A stretch of 64,000 nt of DNA, taken from contig OX637333.1 in NCBI GenBank assembly GCA_951799405.1, positions 18,723,960 to 18,787,959 on the forward strand, given 5' to 3'. This document shows, in pieces, positions 51,501 to 61,112 of the stretch. A model generated the notes under the pieces. It was not told where the DNA came from. It worked only from the letters and a program-made list of their open reading frames with translations, and searched no databases. The DNA is from Agapetus fuscipes. Lineage: Eukaryota > Arthropoda > Insecta > Trichoptera > Glossosomatidae. Within the stretch, counting starts at the first letter, position 1. The number at the start of each line of letters is the position of its first letter. The position numbers and the translations under genes are program-made.

Positions 51501-54500
51501 GAAATCACACTTTAATAATTGCTGTAAACTTTACATTACTCAAGTTTTGCAACTCGTACTAAGGGTAAGTCTAAGGTGCAACGATATATTAACATTTATG
51601 ATTCATATTTAATGCACATCCACAAGCAGACTCACACTCACAAATACTGCATGTGTACTAACCAAATAAATCCCACCCTCAAATCAATTCCCTGAAACAA
51701 GGCTATCATTAACAAACCCCGTTTCAGGGAAAGGTGGCAGGAGTTACAATACAATTCTAAATTTATATAGCGCCTTTTCATGATTTTAAATCATTCCAAA
51801 GGCGCTTGTTCGAAAGAGAGTGCAAAGAGGTGGGTCTTTAATCCCCTTCTAAACCCAGCTTCCAGATCCATCTCCCGCAGGTTATCTGGAAGGATGTTCC
51901 ATGCAGCTGGAGCAGCCACCTTGAAGGCTCGTTCTCCCAACACAGTCTTGATTCCTAGATCTTGACACTCCAGATGACTGCTGCGCGACGCAGCTAACCG
52001 CAGTGTTGCCTTCCTATGGTTGACAGTCGCTGGAGCTATGAGGTCCCTCAAATACTGCGGTGCGGTTCCATGCAGGGCCTTGAAAACCAGCAAGCTGATC
52101 TTGTATCGGACTCTCTCCGGCATCTTCAGCCAGTGAAGGGACTGCAGGTGTGGTGTAATGTGGCAAAATTTTGAGGCGCCATGGATAATTCTTGCCGCTG
52201 CGTTTAGCACAGACTGGAGTCTCTTCAACTGGAATTGTGGTTGTCCGACGTAGATTGCGTTACAGTACTGGATCTTTGACACGACAAAAGCATTGACAAC
52301 AGCTTTTAAAGCGTTTACTGACAGGTTTCTTCTTATAGCTCTAATTTGCTGAAGAGCGAAGAAGCCTGCTCTGGTTGTCTTAGATATTTGTTTATCTAGC
52401 GTCAAATGCTGGTCAATTTCAATGCCGAGAACACGAACACTAGTTGCTGGAGTAACAAGCTTCCGCAAATCTCAACTGAAAGGAGTTGCAAGGTTTATGT
52501 TGTTGAAAGATTTATTTTGTATGTACACATGCAGCATATGTAAACACAAACTTACATGTGCCTGCTTGTGGGCATACATTTAATATGAGCCATAAATATC
52601 AGTATATCTTTGCAACTCAAATTTTAGATTGACAGATGTCACATAGCCGAGGGATATTTTGAATGTTGAGAGTCCATTACTGCAAGCAGTTGAGCCGATA
52701 GACGCGCTAGTGGCACTTTCTACCAGGCTTTCCAACCCCACCAACAATTGCAGGAGGTCAAAATCTGTGTCATAAATATTTCTAATTATTGTTTTTGTCA
52801 GGACGGTGCTCGTAAGGCATCGCTTGAGCTACAGAACCATGTGAAGATGCAGCTGTTCACCAAGACCATGGACAACTACCAGTTCCCTGACAGCTCAGCC
52901 GTCAAGTGCTTCTGGTGCATGGACTGCGGAGACAGGTAACAAATCTTCTTCCTTTGCTCTGCAGTATAATTATGCTCATTTTCCTTGACTTATAGGTTGG
53001 TATGAGGCTGACCACCCATACTGTAAAAAATGGTTCACTTTGCCAATGTCTTATGTTCATTTGAGGTTTGGATTTTATTTGTAAGTACACATTCAGCATT
53101 TGTAAGCGCGAACTACACTTGTTGGTTTGTGGGCATACATCTGAGAGCTTTAAATGAATATATCCTTGCAACTTAGATTATAGATTATTATAGATAACCC
53201 ATACCTTACTTAATTCTGTTCACAAGCCTTGAAGGCTCAGGGCCTCCCACACCACAATCCTCCAAGACTCTGCTTGTGCCGCTTCCCTTCATGGTCCTCT
53301 AATCCCGGGACTTTTGTGTCTGCCTCGACATTATTTACCCACTATATTCTAGGACGCCCAAGTGGTCGGAAACGGGAGGTAGCACCATCCAAGACATTTC
53401 TGATTATCCTGGAGTCCTTCGTATGTACTACATTTCCAGCCCACTGAAGTCTTTTTGATCTCATTACTGACACAATGCTTGACTCTTAAAATTTGTATCT
53501 CGGCTCCGAATTGGTATGGGGAGCGCCATCTGTCACCCTCAAGTTCAGGTCCGGAGCTACGAAGCATTTTCTTCTCAAAAACCTGGAGAGGTTTATCTTG
53601 TTTGTGAGTCAGACTCCATGCCTCACGTCCATGCAAAACAACTGGCAGAGCAATCAAAGTAGAAATATTGAACTTTGTAAAATAGCAAAGCCATTTTGAA
53701 CACAAAAGCCTTTTGAGGCCGAAAAAAACTTTGATGCTGAAATTAAGCCTAGCTTGTAGCTCTGAAGGCTTGTTACTTTGGCTGACTCTGATATGTTATA
53801 AAGGAGTCTTGGTTGTGAATACGGGGTCAATGTCTTGTGCAGTCAACACCTACATTGTATTGTTTTGCTTCAGGTTTGCGTTGAAGTCTGCCTTCATATT
53901 TCACATGCAGCGCAGCAGTGTGAGGATCAGCCAGTTCTGCACCGTGTGCAAGAAGATGCTGGAGTTCCTGAACCGCTGCCAGATGCTGTCCCACATGCGC
54001 TCCCACGTCACCATGTGCTCCACCATCAATCTCTCCTGCATCAAGGTGGAGAGCCTGCCCCCCGAACTACTGGCCCTGCCGCCTCTCTCCTGCGACAACG
54101 ACATCGCAGACCTACCCAGCGCCTTCCCCAAGAACACCCCGCCTCCCACCTTCCTCCCCAACACCTTCAGCTTTACACAAAACCCCCAAGTACTCACTTT
54201 GCTCAAGAATCTGAATGCACAGTTCGAAGCAGCGTTGATGACCAAAGTTGACTTGAAATCCATTCATTTCAGTCACGTAAACAATAATCTCACAACTAAC
54301 GTTGAAGAAACTGTCTCCTCGACTCCGTCTAAAGGAAATGATCAGATTGTTGATTGCAATCTAGTTTGCTTGAGGGGCAATGCAGATTCAGATTCTTGCC
54401 CAGTTTGCAAGTCTAGTTTCGTATTGAACGGGAAGAACTCAAAGAAAGTTGGGGTTGCTCATTTTCAAAAGAAATTGGCAGGTAGTCACATCTGTTATAT

Positions 54501-56655
54501 ATGTGACTTGATGTTGCCCAATAAGTGTGCTCTCAGCGCCCACACCGACCTTCATTTCCCCATGCCCAGGATCTGTCCCGAGTGTGGCAGCACATTCGAG
54601 CAGGGGAACGATCTGCAGAAACACTTGGCAACGGAATGCTTCCACTTTGTCAGATGCACCAACATCTCATGCGGCATGAGTAAATGTGCCAAAGTCATCA
54701 AGTACGTAGATAGGATCAAGCATTACTTGGAGAGACACACGGTGTACGCATACAAATGCATCATGTGCGCTGCGGCCAGCTACTCCCTGCTGACACTAAA
54801 GAAGCACATGAAAACTGATCACAACATGAGTCTCAGCAAAGGTTTAGCTCTCTTCAAGTGTATATACTGCTACAATGCATTCCTGCAAAAAGGTGCCATC
54901 GAAGAACATCTGAAGATACATTCGTTGGCTTTCAAAAATCCTCAAACTGTCTTCCACTGTCCTGGATGTTCAGAGAATCATGCGCAACTGTCTACGTATA
55001 GAGCTCACATCGCAATTTGTAACCTGTACAAGACTTCATATGTTCCTGACTGGGCCACCACAGATAGCTCCTTCGCTCCCGTCTGCAGGGACATATTCAA
55101 ATTGAAACTTGCCCCGAATGGCGGTATTAGAAAGAAAAAGAAGAATTGTGAAGTGATCTTTGCATTGCAGAAGAAATGCTTGAATTGCAATACGATATAC
55201 CACAGTGTGAAAAGAAAGACCGAGTGTTTGAGATGTCACACAAATGATAAATTTTACTTTTTTGAAGTTTTGAAATGCTCAAATTTTGATTTCAACTCTG
55301 GTCACACCGAAGATCAAACTGAGATAAATGTTGCACAAAATACAAAACAGGGGAATGCTATAGTAGTAGCTCTGAGCAGAGAAAGTGAATCTACGACTAG
55401 CATTGTACCATCAACTGCACGAAGCTCAGCCAGCAACTCTGAAGGGGAGGAGGGCTCAAGGAAGAGAAAACTCAGTGAGGGTGACCAGCAGTCACCTCTA
55501 AAAAAGGGCAAACAAGATCCAACTGATGATAATCAATCTCCATCTAACGATGAGCAATCTTTGTTAACGGCCTCACCATCAACAGAAGACAAGCAATTGG
55601 AAAAAAGTGAACAATCTCCACCAAAAGATGACCAACAACCTTCATCACAAAATAGCAATCAGTGTTCCTTGGAAGATGACGAAGGGTCTAAAGAAGATAG
55701 ACAATCTGTATCAACAGATAAACAATTTGAAGAAGGTAAAGAATCAATTGAAAAAGAAAGATTAACACACAATGACAATGAACTATCTTCACTAAAAGGC
55801 AACAAAGAATTGACAGAAGACAATTGTTTGTCTGTAAATGTGAATAAAGAATTGATTGAAGATGAACAAACTTCATTAATGAAAGACAATCAATCTCCAT
55901 TAATAGAGGAAAAACCATTAACTTCAGAAGAATTTGATCTGTCGACATCGAAAGATGATAAGCAATCTCCATGCAAAGAAGATGATCAATCTCAACCAAA
56001 AAAAGATGAGATGTCTTCATTGAAAGATTACAGTCAAGCGCCATTAAATGAAGACGAACAATTAATGCAGGAACAACAATCTCCACAAATAGATCAACAA
56101 TGCTATTCTATTGTCATTGTGTCAGACTCTGAATCTCCAAAAAAAAGCAAAAAATATAGAAACAGGAAAAGAAAAACTCAGAGTACGTCGCCTAATTCAA
56201 AGGTGAACACTTCACCGAATCAAGGGAATGTGATAGTCATTCCCGATGACGGGCAAAAGCACTGCGCCATTTGTGAGTATGAGACTGAAGACGTGATGAC
56301 TTTTCGTACTCACATACTCAAACACCGGGACGTCAGTTCCACTGCTTACCAATGCATGGAATGCGGACAGACCTTTGTAGGGAAATCCTCCCTCGGAACA
56401 CATTTGATCTTTGTGCACGCCATCACCAATTTCAACAAATACATAGAAGAAAACGGATGCTACAACAGAGAGGCGATTAAGATGATGAAAGAACCCAGGA
56501 AGAGTGATCGACCGGTGATGGAAAACCAATGCTCCATCTGCTATCAACAGTTTGACAATGCTATTGATCATGACAACCATTTCAGAGTCCACGGAATGGC
56601 TTTCTTATTGAAGAAGGCCAAGGATACTAATGGTCATCAGTGTAACATGAACTAA
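48592..56655 (+). CDS. Multi-C2H2 zinc-finger protein (three proposed exons)
   Basis: Proposed exons 48592-48660, 52802-52935 and 53874-56655 join in phase to 994 residues. Exon 1 (MNSNLPEICIDDMNQAAAIK) ends at CAG/GTAAAA. Exon 2 lies between ttgtttttgtcag and CAG/GTAAC; exon 3 follows ttttgcttcag. The exon 2-3 junction falls within a finger (CFWCMDCGD / RFALKSAFIFH). About ten C2H2-type fingers follow: FCTVCKKMLEF, CYICDLMLPN, CPECGSTFEQ, CIMCAAASYS, CIYCYNAF, CPGCSENH and, after an acidic, Ser/Gln/Lys-rich disordered stretch (about residues 570-850), CAICEYETED, CMECGQTF and CSICYQQF. The basic segment KKSKKYRNRKRK could be a nuclear signal. The first two fingers resemble the ZNF532/592/687-type proteins, an inference from memory. 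Likely a nuclear DNA- or chromatin-binding factor. Exon 1 is the least certain part. AATAAA lies at 57401. Confidence 0.8.
48821..49085 (-). mobile_element. RTE-1 3' fragment in zinc-finger intron 1
   Basis: gccattccgcttggggtggt, cagaattgcctccatttttt and catactttctcgcc-like pieces match the RTE-1 end in minus orientation. Confidence 0.75.
49086..49590. other. Intron 1 DNA with a SINE-1 head scrap
   Basis: ggtcgatagctcagttg at 49107-49123 is a SINE-1 head; the rest is unassigned. Confidence 0.4.
49599..50067. mobile_element. hAT-type MITE, 469 bp, 8-bp target duplication
   Basis: Ends CATGGGTCGGCAACCTG and (complement) CAGGGGTCGGCAACCTT, flanked by CCGTACAC at 49591-49598 and 50068-50075. 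Inner arms repeat gcggccc motifs. A GC-rich hairpin (tggtcagcatttgctgaaat) lies near 49950. The CAGGGGTCGGCAACC end is characteristic of hAT elements. Confidence 0.9.
50076..50504. other. Unassigned intron sequence
   Basis: No repeat match and no gene. Confidence 0.3.
50505..50751 (+). repeat. SINE-1 copy
   Basis: gcttgcattccatgccgaga, agctcggtttgcgattccca (damaged B box), gtttcggtgcttattttaaa and attggcgtaaggccggaccc. Confidence 0.75.
50760..51085 (+). repeat. SINE-1 copy (reference, full length)
   Basis: Head ggtcgatagctcagttggta (A box) and gggttcgaatcccaccga (B box); body gtgtcagaaatgatttcccg, tttcggtgtttatttcaaac, agccttcacaagaaatgagt, gtggttggcgtaaggccggc; tail agcccttcggggataacgcg and aagttacactatatgtgtag. 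The presumed tRNA part lacks a pairing acceptor stem. The tail is followed by a second, diverged tail copy. Confidence 0.88.
51086..51260 (+). repeat. Second SINE-1 tail, split by a small insertion
   Basis: cacatgcgatccctttgggg and acaacgtaataagaagttgc repeat the SINE-1 tail; about 100 bp then intervene (13-bp repeats plus an ATC run at 51226-51243) before tgtgcagcttacttgtg. Confidence 0.55.
51150..51188. repeat. 13-bp minisatellite, three units
   Basis: cccttgagatggt three times in a row. Confidence 0.9.
51330..51565. mobile_element. Tc1/mariner-type MITE, copy 2
   Basis: 236 bp, the same length as the copy at 21832-22067, flanked by TA (51328-51329, 51566-51567). Ends cccttagtatgagttgcaaa and the complement of tttgcaactcgtactaaggg; the arms reach aatctgcggttttt/aaaaacggcagatt. 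Confidence 0.85.
51569..51715 (-). repeat. Rep-A fragment
   Basis: gtctaaggtgcaacgatata, cacatccacaagcagactca and ccctgaaacaaggctatcat; stops at the internal palindrome, facing the next copy head to head. Confidence 0.65.
51748..52481 (-). mobile_element. L2/CR1-type LINE nested in Rep-A
   Basis: 5'-truncated minus-strand copy with duplicated target GGAGTTAC/GGAGTTGC (51740-51747, 52482-52489; one mismatch). The 3' end reads ggcgctatataaatttagaa in its own orientation. Confidence 0.85.
51791..52474 (-). pseudogene. L2-type reverse transcriptase C-terminal 225 residues
   Basis: Open frame reading leftward: VRVLGIEIDQHLTLDKQISK (motif D/E), RLQSVLNAAARIIHGASK, LHWLKMPERVRYKISLLVF and FRRGLKTHLFALSF. 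It aligns block for block with the C-terminal half of the frame at 227-1642 but differs at many residues, so it is a separate L2-type lineage. No stops or shifts; catalytic motifs are absent through truncation. It lies antisense in intron 1 of the zinc-finger gene. Confidence 0.85.
52628..52720 (+). repeat. Rep-B fragment
   Basis: gatgtcacatagccgaggga, tattttgaatgttgagagtc; the continuation shares the spacing of the 60340 copy. It lies just before exon 2 of the zinc-finger gene. Confidence 0.5.
52982..53198 (+). repeat. Rep-A copy in zinc-finger intron 2
   Basis: ttccttgacttataggttgg to cttgcaacttagattataga with a clean deletion after gccaatgtc that removes the palindrome region. Confidence 0.85.
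53215..53705 (-). pseudogene. RTE-2 C-terminal fragment in intron 2
   Basis: Leftward: NISTLIALPVVLHGREAWSL, then in shifted frames SVMRSKRLQWAGNVVHTKDS-like and GATSRFRPLGRPR-like stretches, parallel to 37265-37590; low end gccttgaaggctcagggcct is shared by both. Several frameshifts. Confidence 0.7.
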
Positions 56656-57039
56656 TATCTAATCTAGATGTTTTTTAATATTTCTGTTTTTCCGACCCCT
56701 TTCCGGGTTTAACAAATCTGGGTATTTCTAATTGTTTTGATATGTTACATTTTCAATGTGTTCTTTATTTTAACTTGAAGTTTCATAAGGCTCATGCATA
56801 CCTCTGGACAATACTGTTCTATGAGTCCTTTCTTCTTTTTCAGAAAAGATTCTTGTTTTTTTTTTATCTAGTTAGTATTTTTAATGTTAATCGTGTAATT
56901 AAATTAAAAAAATGTTATTAATTTGAGATTAGTGTAAAAATGTATTTTTAAAGCAAACGCCTGTTTATAATTTACGCCAAAGATAAATAGTTGAGTTACT
57001 AAAACACATCCTCAATATTTTTGTATAGTTAAGTAAATA
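56656..57039. other. Zinc-finger gene 3' UTR (probable)
   Basis: AT-rich with TTATTTA-type motifs and no gene; a polyadenylation signal AATAAA appears only at 57401, beyond the MITE. Confidence 0.45.
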
Positions 57040-57312
57040 CAGAAGAACCTCAATTATCGGGGTCCGCCTCCCGGACCAGCTTATTCCACATCCACATCCA
57101 CCAGTTCATTCTCGATAGTTGTGCAAAAAATGTGACTCCTAAAGGGATTGACATTTCATTGGCTGCGACGCGAATGAAACGTCAAGAATATATAAGCTCT
57201 TTCACAACAATACGTCTAATATCTGAAAAGTGTAATTCATTTTATTAAGTCAATTGTAATATCGGAGGTAGGCTCGGTGCACAATAGTTCAGATATTTGG
57301 GGTTCCACTTTT
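57040..57312. mobile_element. pogo/Tigger-like MITE
   Basis: Left end cagaagaacctcaattatcg after TA; right end in complement gtggaaccccaaatatctga. These resemble the CAGTAGAACCTCGATTATC termini of pogo/Tigger-type elements. Interior non-coding. Confidence 0.5.
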
Positions 57313-57400
57313 CTATTACATTTCGAATCACAAAAAAATACAATATTTTTGTTTTAAATGTTTGTATTTATCTCATTTTGAACAGGTTCTCCACTATTAC

Positions 57401-57406
57401 AATAAA
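57401..57406 (+). promoter_or_regulatory. Candidate polyadenylation signal
   Basis: AATAAA followed within 30 bases by a T-rich stretch, 746 bases after the zinc-finger stop codon. Confidence 0.35.
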
Positions 57407-57719
57407 ATTTGACAAAACAGCGAGTAGAGATTGTTTATTTTTCCTTTTAATTCAAGCAATTACGAGAATATAATAAATTCAGTTTCTCTTTATCCATATC
57501 AACTACTTTCATCAATTTTAACCCATCTACTACGAGTAGTTTATACATTTCAAAGATTGAAACAGTTTATTTAAAAAAAATGTAGGCAGTAGAGGTTCTT
57601 TAGTTCAAAAAATATGTTTTTGATAGATGTAATCACATTAGAAACAACCAGAATGGATACAGTAGATGAGAAAACTCCTATAAATAACCGTTGATTGCCT
57701 TTGTCTCCTACAATCATAG

Positions 57720-57955
57720 TTGCATTGTCTGTCTGCCGCTGTATGCAGTTGTCATTTTGCCAAGGGTGGCCTGTACCGTCACAGATATTTCTCCACTCTG
57801 TCTCCACTTTATTTTGTCCTTGCATACTTCTTTCATCTCCTTGACATACATCATTCTCTTCTTTTTTTTCATCTGCAGATTCCAGTCATTTGTAATCTCG
57901 CTTGTTTAACCTTTATCACCCTGAGTATCTAAAACATTCCACATGGTCCGAAGTG
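57720..57955 (-). mobile_element. RTE-1-like 3' fragment, diverged
   Basis: Leftward WRNICDGTGHPWQ corresponds to the RTE-1 C-terminus (WRQLCRGSGHP); upstream frames are decayed. Confidence 0.65.
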
Positions 57956-58239
57956 GGGTACCGGAGGACCCCAGCTACTTTTCATACAAAATAATCATAA
58001 GGAAGAGAGCCCGCCAGACGTGCGTTTCGGTCCGCACACGCCGTCGGAATGACGCAAATAGGTCAAACTCAACCAGTGTTTCCTAAACGGTGGAAGAGAA
58101 TTTAAAATAAACATTTCTATAATAATTTTTATTTAATTTTCAATTGAATAATAGTGAAATATGCAACATAGAAAAAAATAAACAAATAAAGTTAAAATCA
58201 AAAAAACATAAATACAATTTTTCAAGTTATGTACAATAA

Positions 58240-58495
58240 TAATAATAATCATAATAATCTAAGTTGCAAGGATATATTCATTCAAAGCTCTCAGATGTAT
58301 GCCCACAAACAAACACCTGTAGTTCGCGCTTACAAATGCTGATTGTGTATCTACTTACAAATAAAATTCAAACCTCAAATGAACATAAGTCCCACAACTT
58401 TTGCCGACCTTCCCTGAAACAGGGGGGACACTGGCAAAGTGAACCATTTTTTACAGTATGGGTGGTCAGCCTCATACCAACCTATAAGTCAAGGA
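58240..58495 (-). repeat. Rep-A copy, full length
   Basis: Tail of TAATAATC units, cccacaaacaaacacctgta, ccctgaaacaggggggacac and aacctataagtcaagga. Confidence 0.88.
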
Positions 58496-58592
58496 ATTAG
58501 TGTTGAGAAATATCAAGCGAAGGCATCTTTTATTATCTGGGCGTAGTTTATATCTTCAACAAATTAACTAATGGTTTATTATTTATTTAAAT

Positions 58593-58814
58593 ACTCTAAA
58601 TCTAAATCCAAGATGCAAATATATTTAAATTTACAATCCACATCTTATACACCCACAAAAGTAAACATACGTAGGATTTTCGCGCGTACAAATACAATTT
58701 CAAATGTGTCTACAGTAGGAAATACCGCAAATGAACATAAGCTCTGCAACTTTGCCGCCTTTCCTTGAAGCAGGGGTGGCATTGACATAATTGAAACATT
58801 TTTTTTACAGTATG
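58593..58814 (-). repeat. Rep-A copy, 5'-truncated
   Basis: ctctaaatctaaatccaaga, aagtaaacatacgtaggatt, ccttgaagcaggggtggcat, ending at cagtatg. Confidence 0.7.
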
Positions 58815-58965
58815 CAGACTCAGATTCATCAGACTCAGATTCAATAATATCTTCGACTTCAGAATCATCCGAATTACACAATTCGAATTCTAAGTCACTG
58901 TCAATAACTTCAATTTTTCTATTTCTTTATAGGTATTTTTTCTAGCCATTTTCTAGAGAGAGAAA
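58815..58965 (-). pseudogene. Acidic N-terminal remnant, possibly of a DDE transposase
   Basis: Leftward: an ATG at about 58945 gives MARKNTYKEIEKL, then after a one-base shift KIEVIDSDLEFELCNSDDSE and VEDIIESESDESES. Acidic, Ser/Asp-rich N-termini are common in piggyBac-like transposases, but no catalytic region is present and Rep-A follows directly. Could equally be another acidic protein remnant. Confidence 0.3.
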
Positions 58966-59535
58966 AAAATCAAATGTTAGGCACATATCACAAAGGAAAA
59001 ACAATATACCTATTCAGAAAAAAAAACAACGAACTTACCTTTCTCTTCACAAAAACATATTTATTTTATATTTATAAAATATTATAAAACGTTTTGGGAA
59101 CCACTGGAATGACAGGAGACGACGCAACTGTTCCACTCGCTTACCCAGAAACGACGGAGTAAAGTCGTCGGCGGACAATATAGTTGACTCTCTTCCGCAC
59201 AGCTGTGACGCGGTAAGCCCGCGTAAAAAAGTGAAACAAGTAGCTTATCTCTGGACTGCACACACATGGAACACACACACAATGGCGCGCCCGCACTTCC
59301 CGTCCCCCCACATGCTCTTGCGCTCCCGCCGCGAGAGCATTTGTGACGTGTTTCTGACCACGTGATTACTTAGAGTCTGCAAATATTTATCAAAAACAAT
59401 TATTTGAAGACTACATGCTTTGAATACTTAAAAACAAAAAATACAGAAATGTTTCTTAGTAGCTTTACGAAGATTACAAAAAGTTTCAATTGAATTGCTT
59501 GATTAAGTATTGAGTAATCAAATAAATCGTTTTTT
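58966..59535. other. Unassigned, partly GC-rich
   Basis: 59085-59360 is GC-rich and may include the end of a DNA transposon, but ends could not be set. Confidence 0.3.
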
Positions 59536-59539
59536 TGGG

Positions 59540-59870
59540 GTATCTCATATACCCCGCTTTGGCCAGGGAAGGTTAATCAATCCTGTATCCTCAGTCTTCC
59601 CCTTCCTAGCTTACCATTTACATTGCCTGTGTACACTCTTTCTGTCACTCGTTCATCGTCCATTCTTACTAGATACCCGAACCATCTCATTGTACTCACA
59701 CTCTCATATTCGTCTTTATACCACACTCATTCATAGCCCAGTTATTGGAGACCTTCTCATTCAAACTCTAACCAGATTTACTCTTAAGTAAGTCATCTCC
59801 ACCAAACATATTTAATCTATTCGCTTTCATTCACCGTACACGTCTCACTTCCGCACTTGCATCGATCAAA
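59540..59870 (-). mobile_element. RTE-1-like fragment, diverged
   Basis: Leftward WFGYLVRMDDERVTERVYTG (compare WFGHVERMKDDRLTKYVYKE of RTE-1) then NVNGKLGRGRLRIQD. The order is conserved; the 3' tail is missing. Confidence 0.7.
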
Positions 59871-60339
59871 ATAAATAAAAATAGATGGAGCATTAGAGCT
59901 GTTGGGCGCACCAAAAAAGTAGTGTTGGTAAGGCAAGATATATAAGAACTGTCAAACAAAAATTGTTATTATTTTATGTCTCTTTTTTAAAAATATGATG
60001 CTTCTATTGTGTATCTCTTTTTCATTGTTTACCTACTGGTGTTCCATGGCAGGTTTGTTAATACGGGAAAAAACTAACATACTCAATTTATTTCTTTTAT
60101 TTTGATCGATATACATCTGGACCTATGGGTGCCAATGGACTCTTCGACTGTTTGAAATTTGAGGAATATATGTGATGTCACCTGGTCGGGCAAAAGACAG
60201 TACAGAATATCATAATATCAATACAATATTATGTAGATAGTTTGAAAAGACACTGAAGTGTACCATACTGCATTTAACATTGCCATCAACTATATGCGTA
60301 TGGGCTCACAGCGCTGTGAACTACAAAAAAACCCCTAAT
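59871..60339. other. No recognisable feature
   Basis: No credible gene or repeat. Confidence 0.3.
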
Positions 60340-60480
60340 TATGAGGATCCATATTGTATTTACTAAGGGTGACTTCACATACCCGAAGGATATTTTGAAT
60401 GTTTGAAGCCCATAAGCTGGTCTAACTATGCACTGTCACCAACACTCGCACCCTCTAGCAAAAGAACAGTACCCGTAGTA
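60340..60480 (+). repeat. Rep-B copy
   Basis: aacccctaattatgaggatc, catattgtatttactaaggg, tgacttcacatacccgaagg and atattttgaatgtttgaa. A scrap of the 236-bp MITE end (acccgtagtacgag) follows at 60472. Confidence 0.6.
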
Positions 60481-60499
60481 CGAGTTTTTAGTTTTCTCC

Positions 60500-61112
60500 C
60501 CTCTGTGTATCCACCTTGAAATATAACTGATCTAATATCATAAATTCATACATATTTTCTAGACGAGACACATTATTTTATTTAAGTTTATTTTAAGGTA
60601 GGTACGTGTTCAAGGATGTGCTAAATCGGTCACAACTGAATTTATTATTTTATTTTTTATAAAATACGGCAGCACTTGACTATCTAAAATCTTTTATTGT
60701 ACCTATAGGTATTTTTCACTAAGTTAATAATATATTTTTTTTACAAAAGAAATAACTTTCAAAATTACGACTAAGTATTACATTTATTGTGTTTCATTGA
60801 ATATCACACGAGTTGTTAGGTAGGTATACCAATAAAATGCTATTATTTTTTTCCAAGGTGTGTTTTGTCTTTTAGCCATAAAAAAATATGGTCCGTTCTG
60901 ATTTAAAAAATATATCAGCCATTTTCTCCACCACAGGTGCTGCTATATTTTTTTCTCATTTTCCACCAAAATATACATTTCTTGATAGAAGAATATGTTT
61001 TATGAGTTTCATATTTCTTTTTTTTGGCTTGTTTTATAAATTTATTTTTATTTTTGTGGAAGCATATTTTTTTCATCCTACTAAATGAATATTTTTACAT
61101 ACTATTTAAGTA
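60500..61112. other. AT-rich, no gene
   Basis: No credible open frame or repeat match. Confidence 0.3.

Larger units (their letters stand above)
51716..52627 (+). repeat. Rep-A fragment split by an L2 insertion
   Basis: 51716-51747 (ccccgtttcagggaaaggtg...) and 52482-52627 (ggagttgcaaggtttatg...tatctttgcaactcaa) form one copy; the L2 element separates them. Confidence 0.75.

Noticed and set aside
53713..53873. N-terminal extension of the zinc-finger frame
   Set aside because: It lies before a strong splice acceptor (ttttgcttcag) and encodes no conserved sequence, whereas exon 2 joins in phase and completes a finger.
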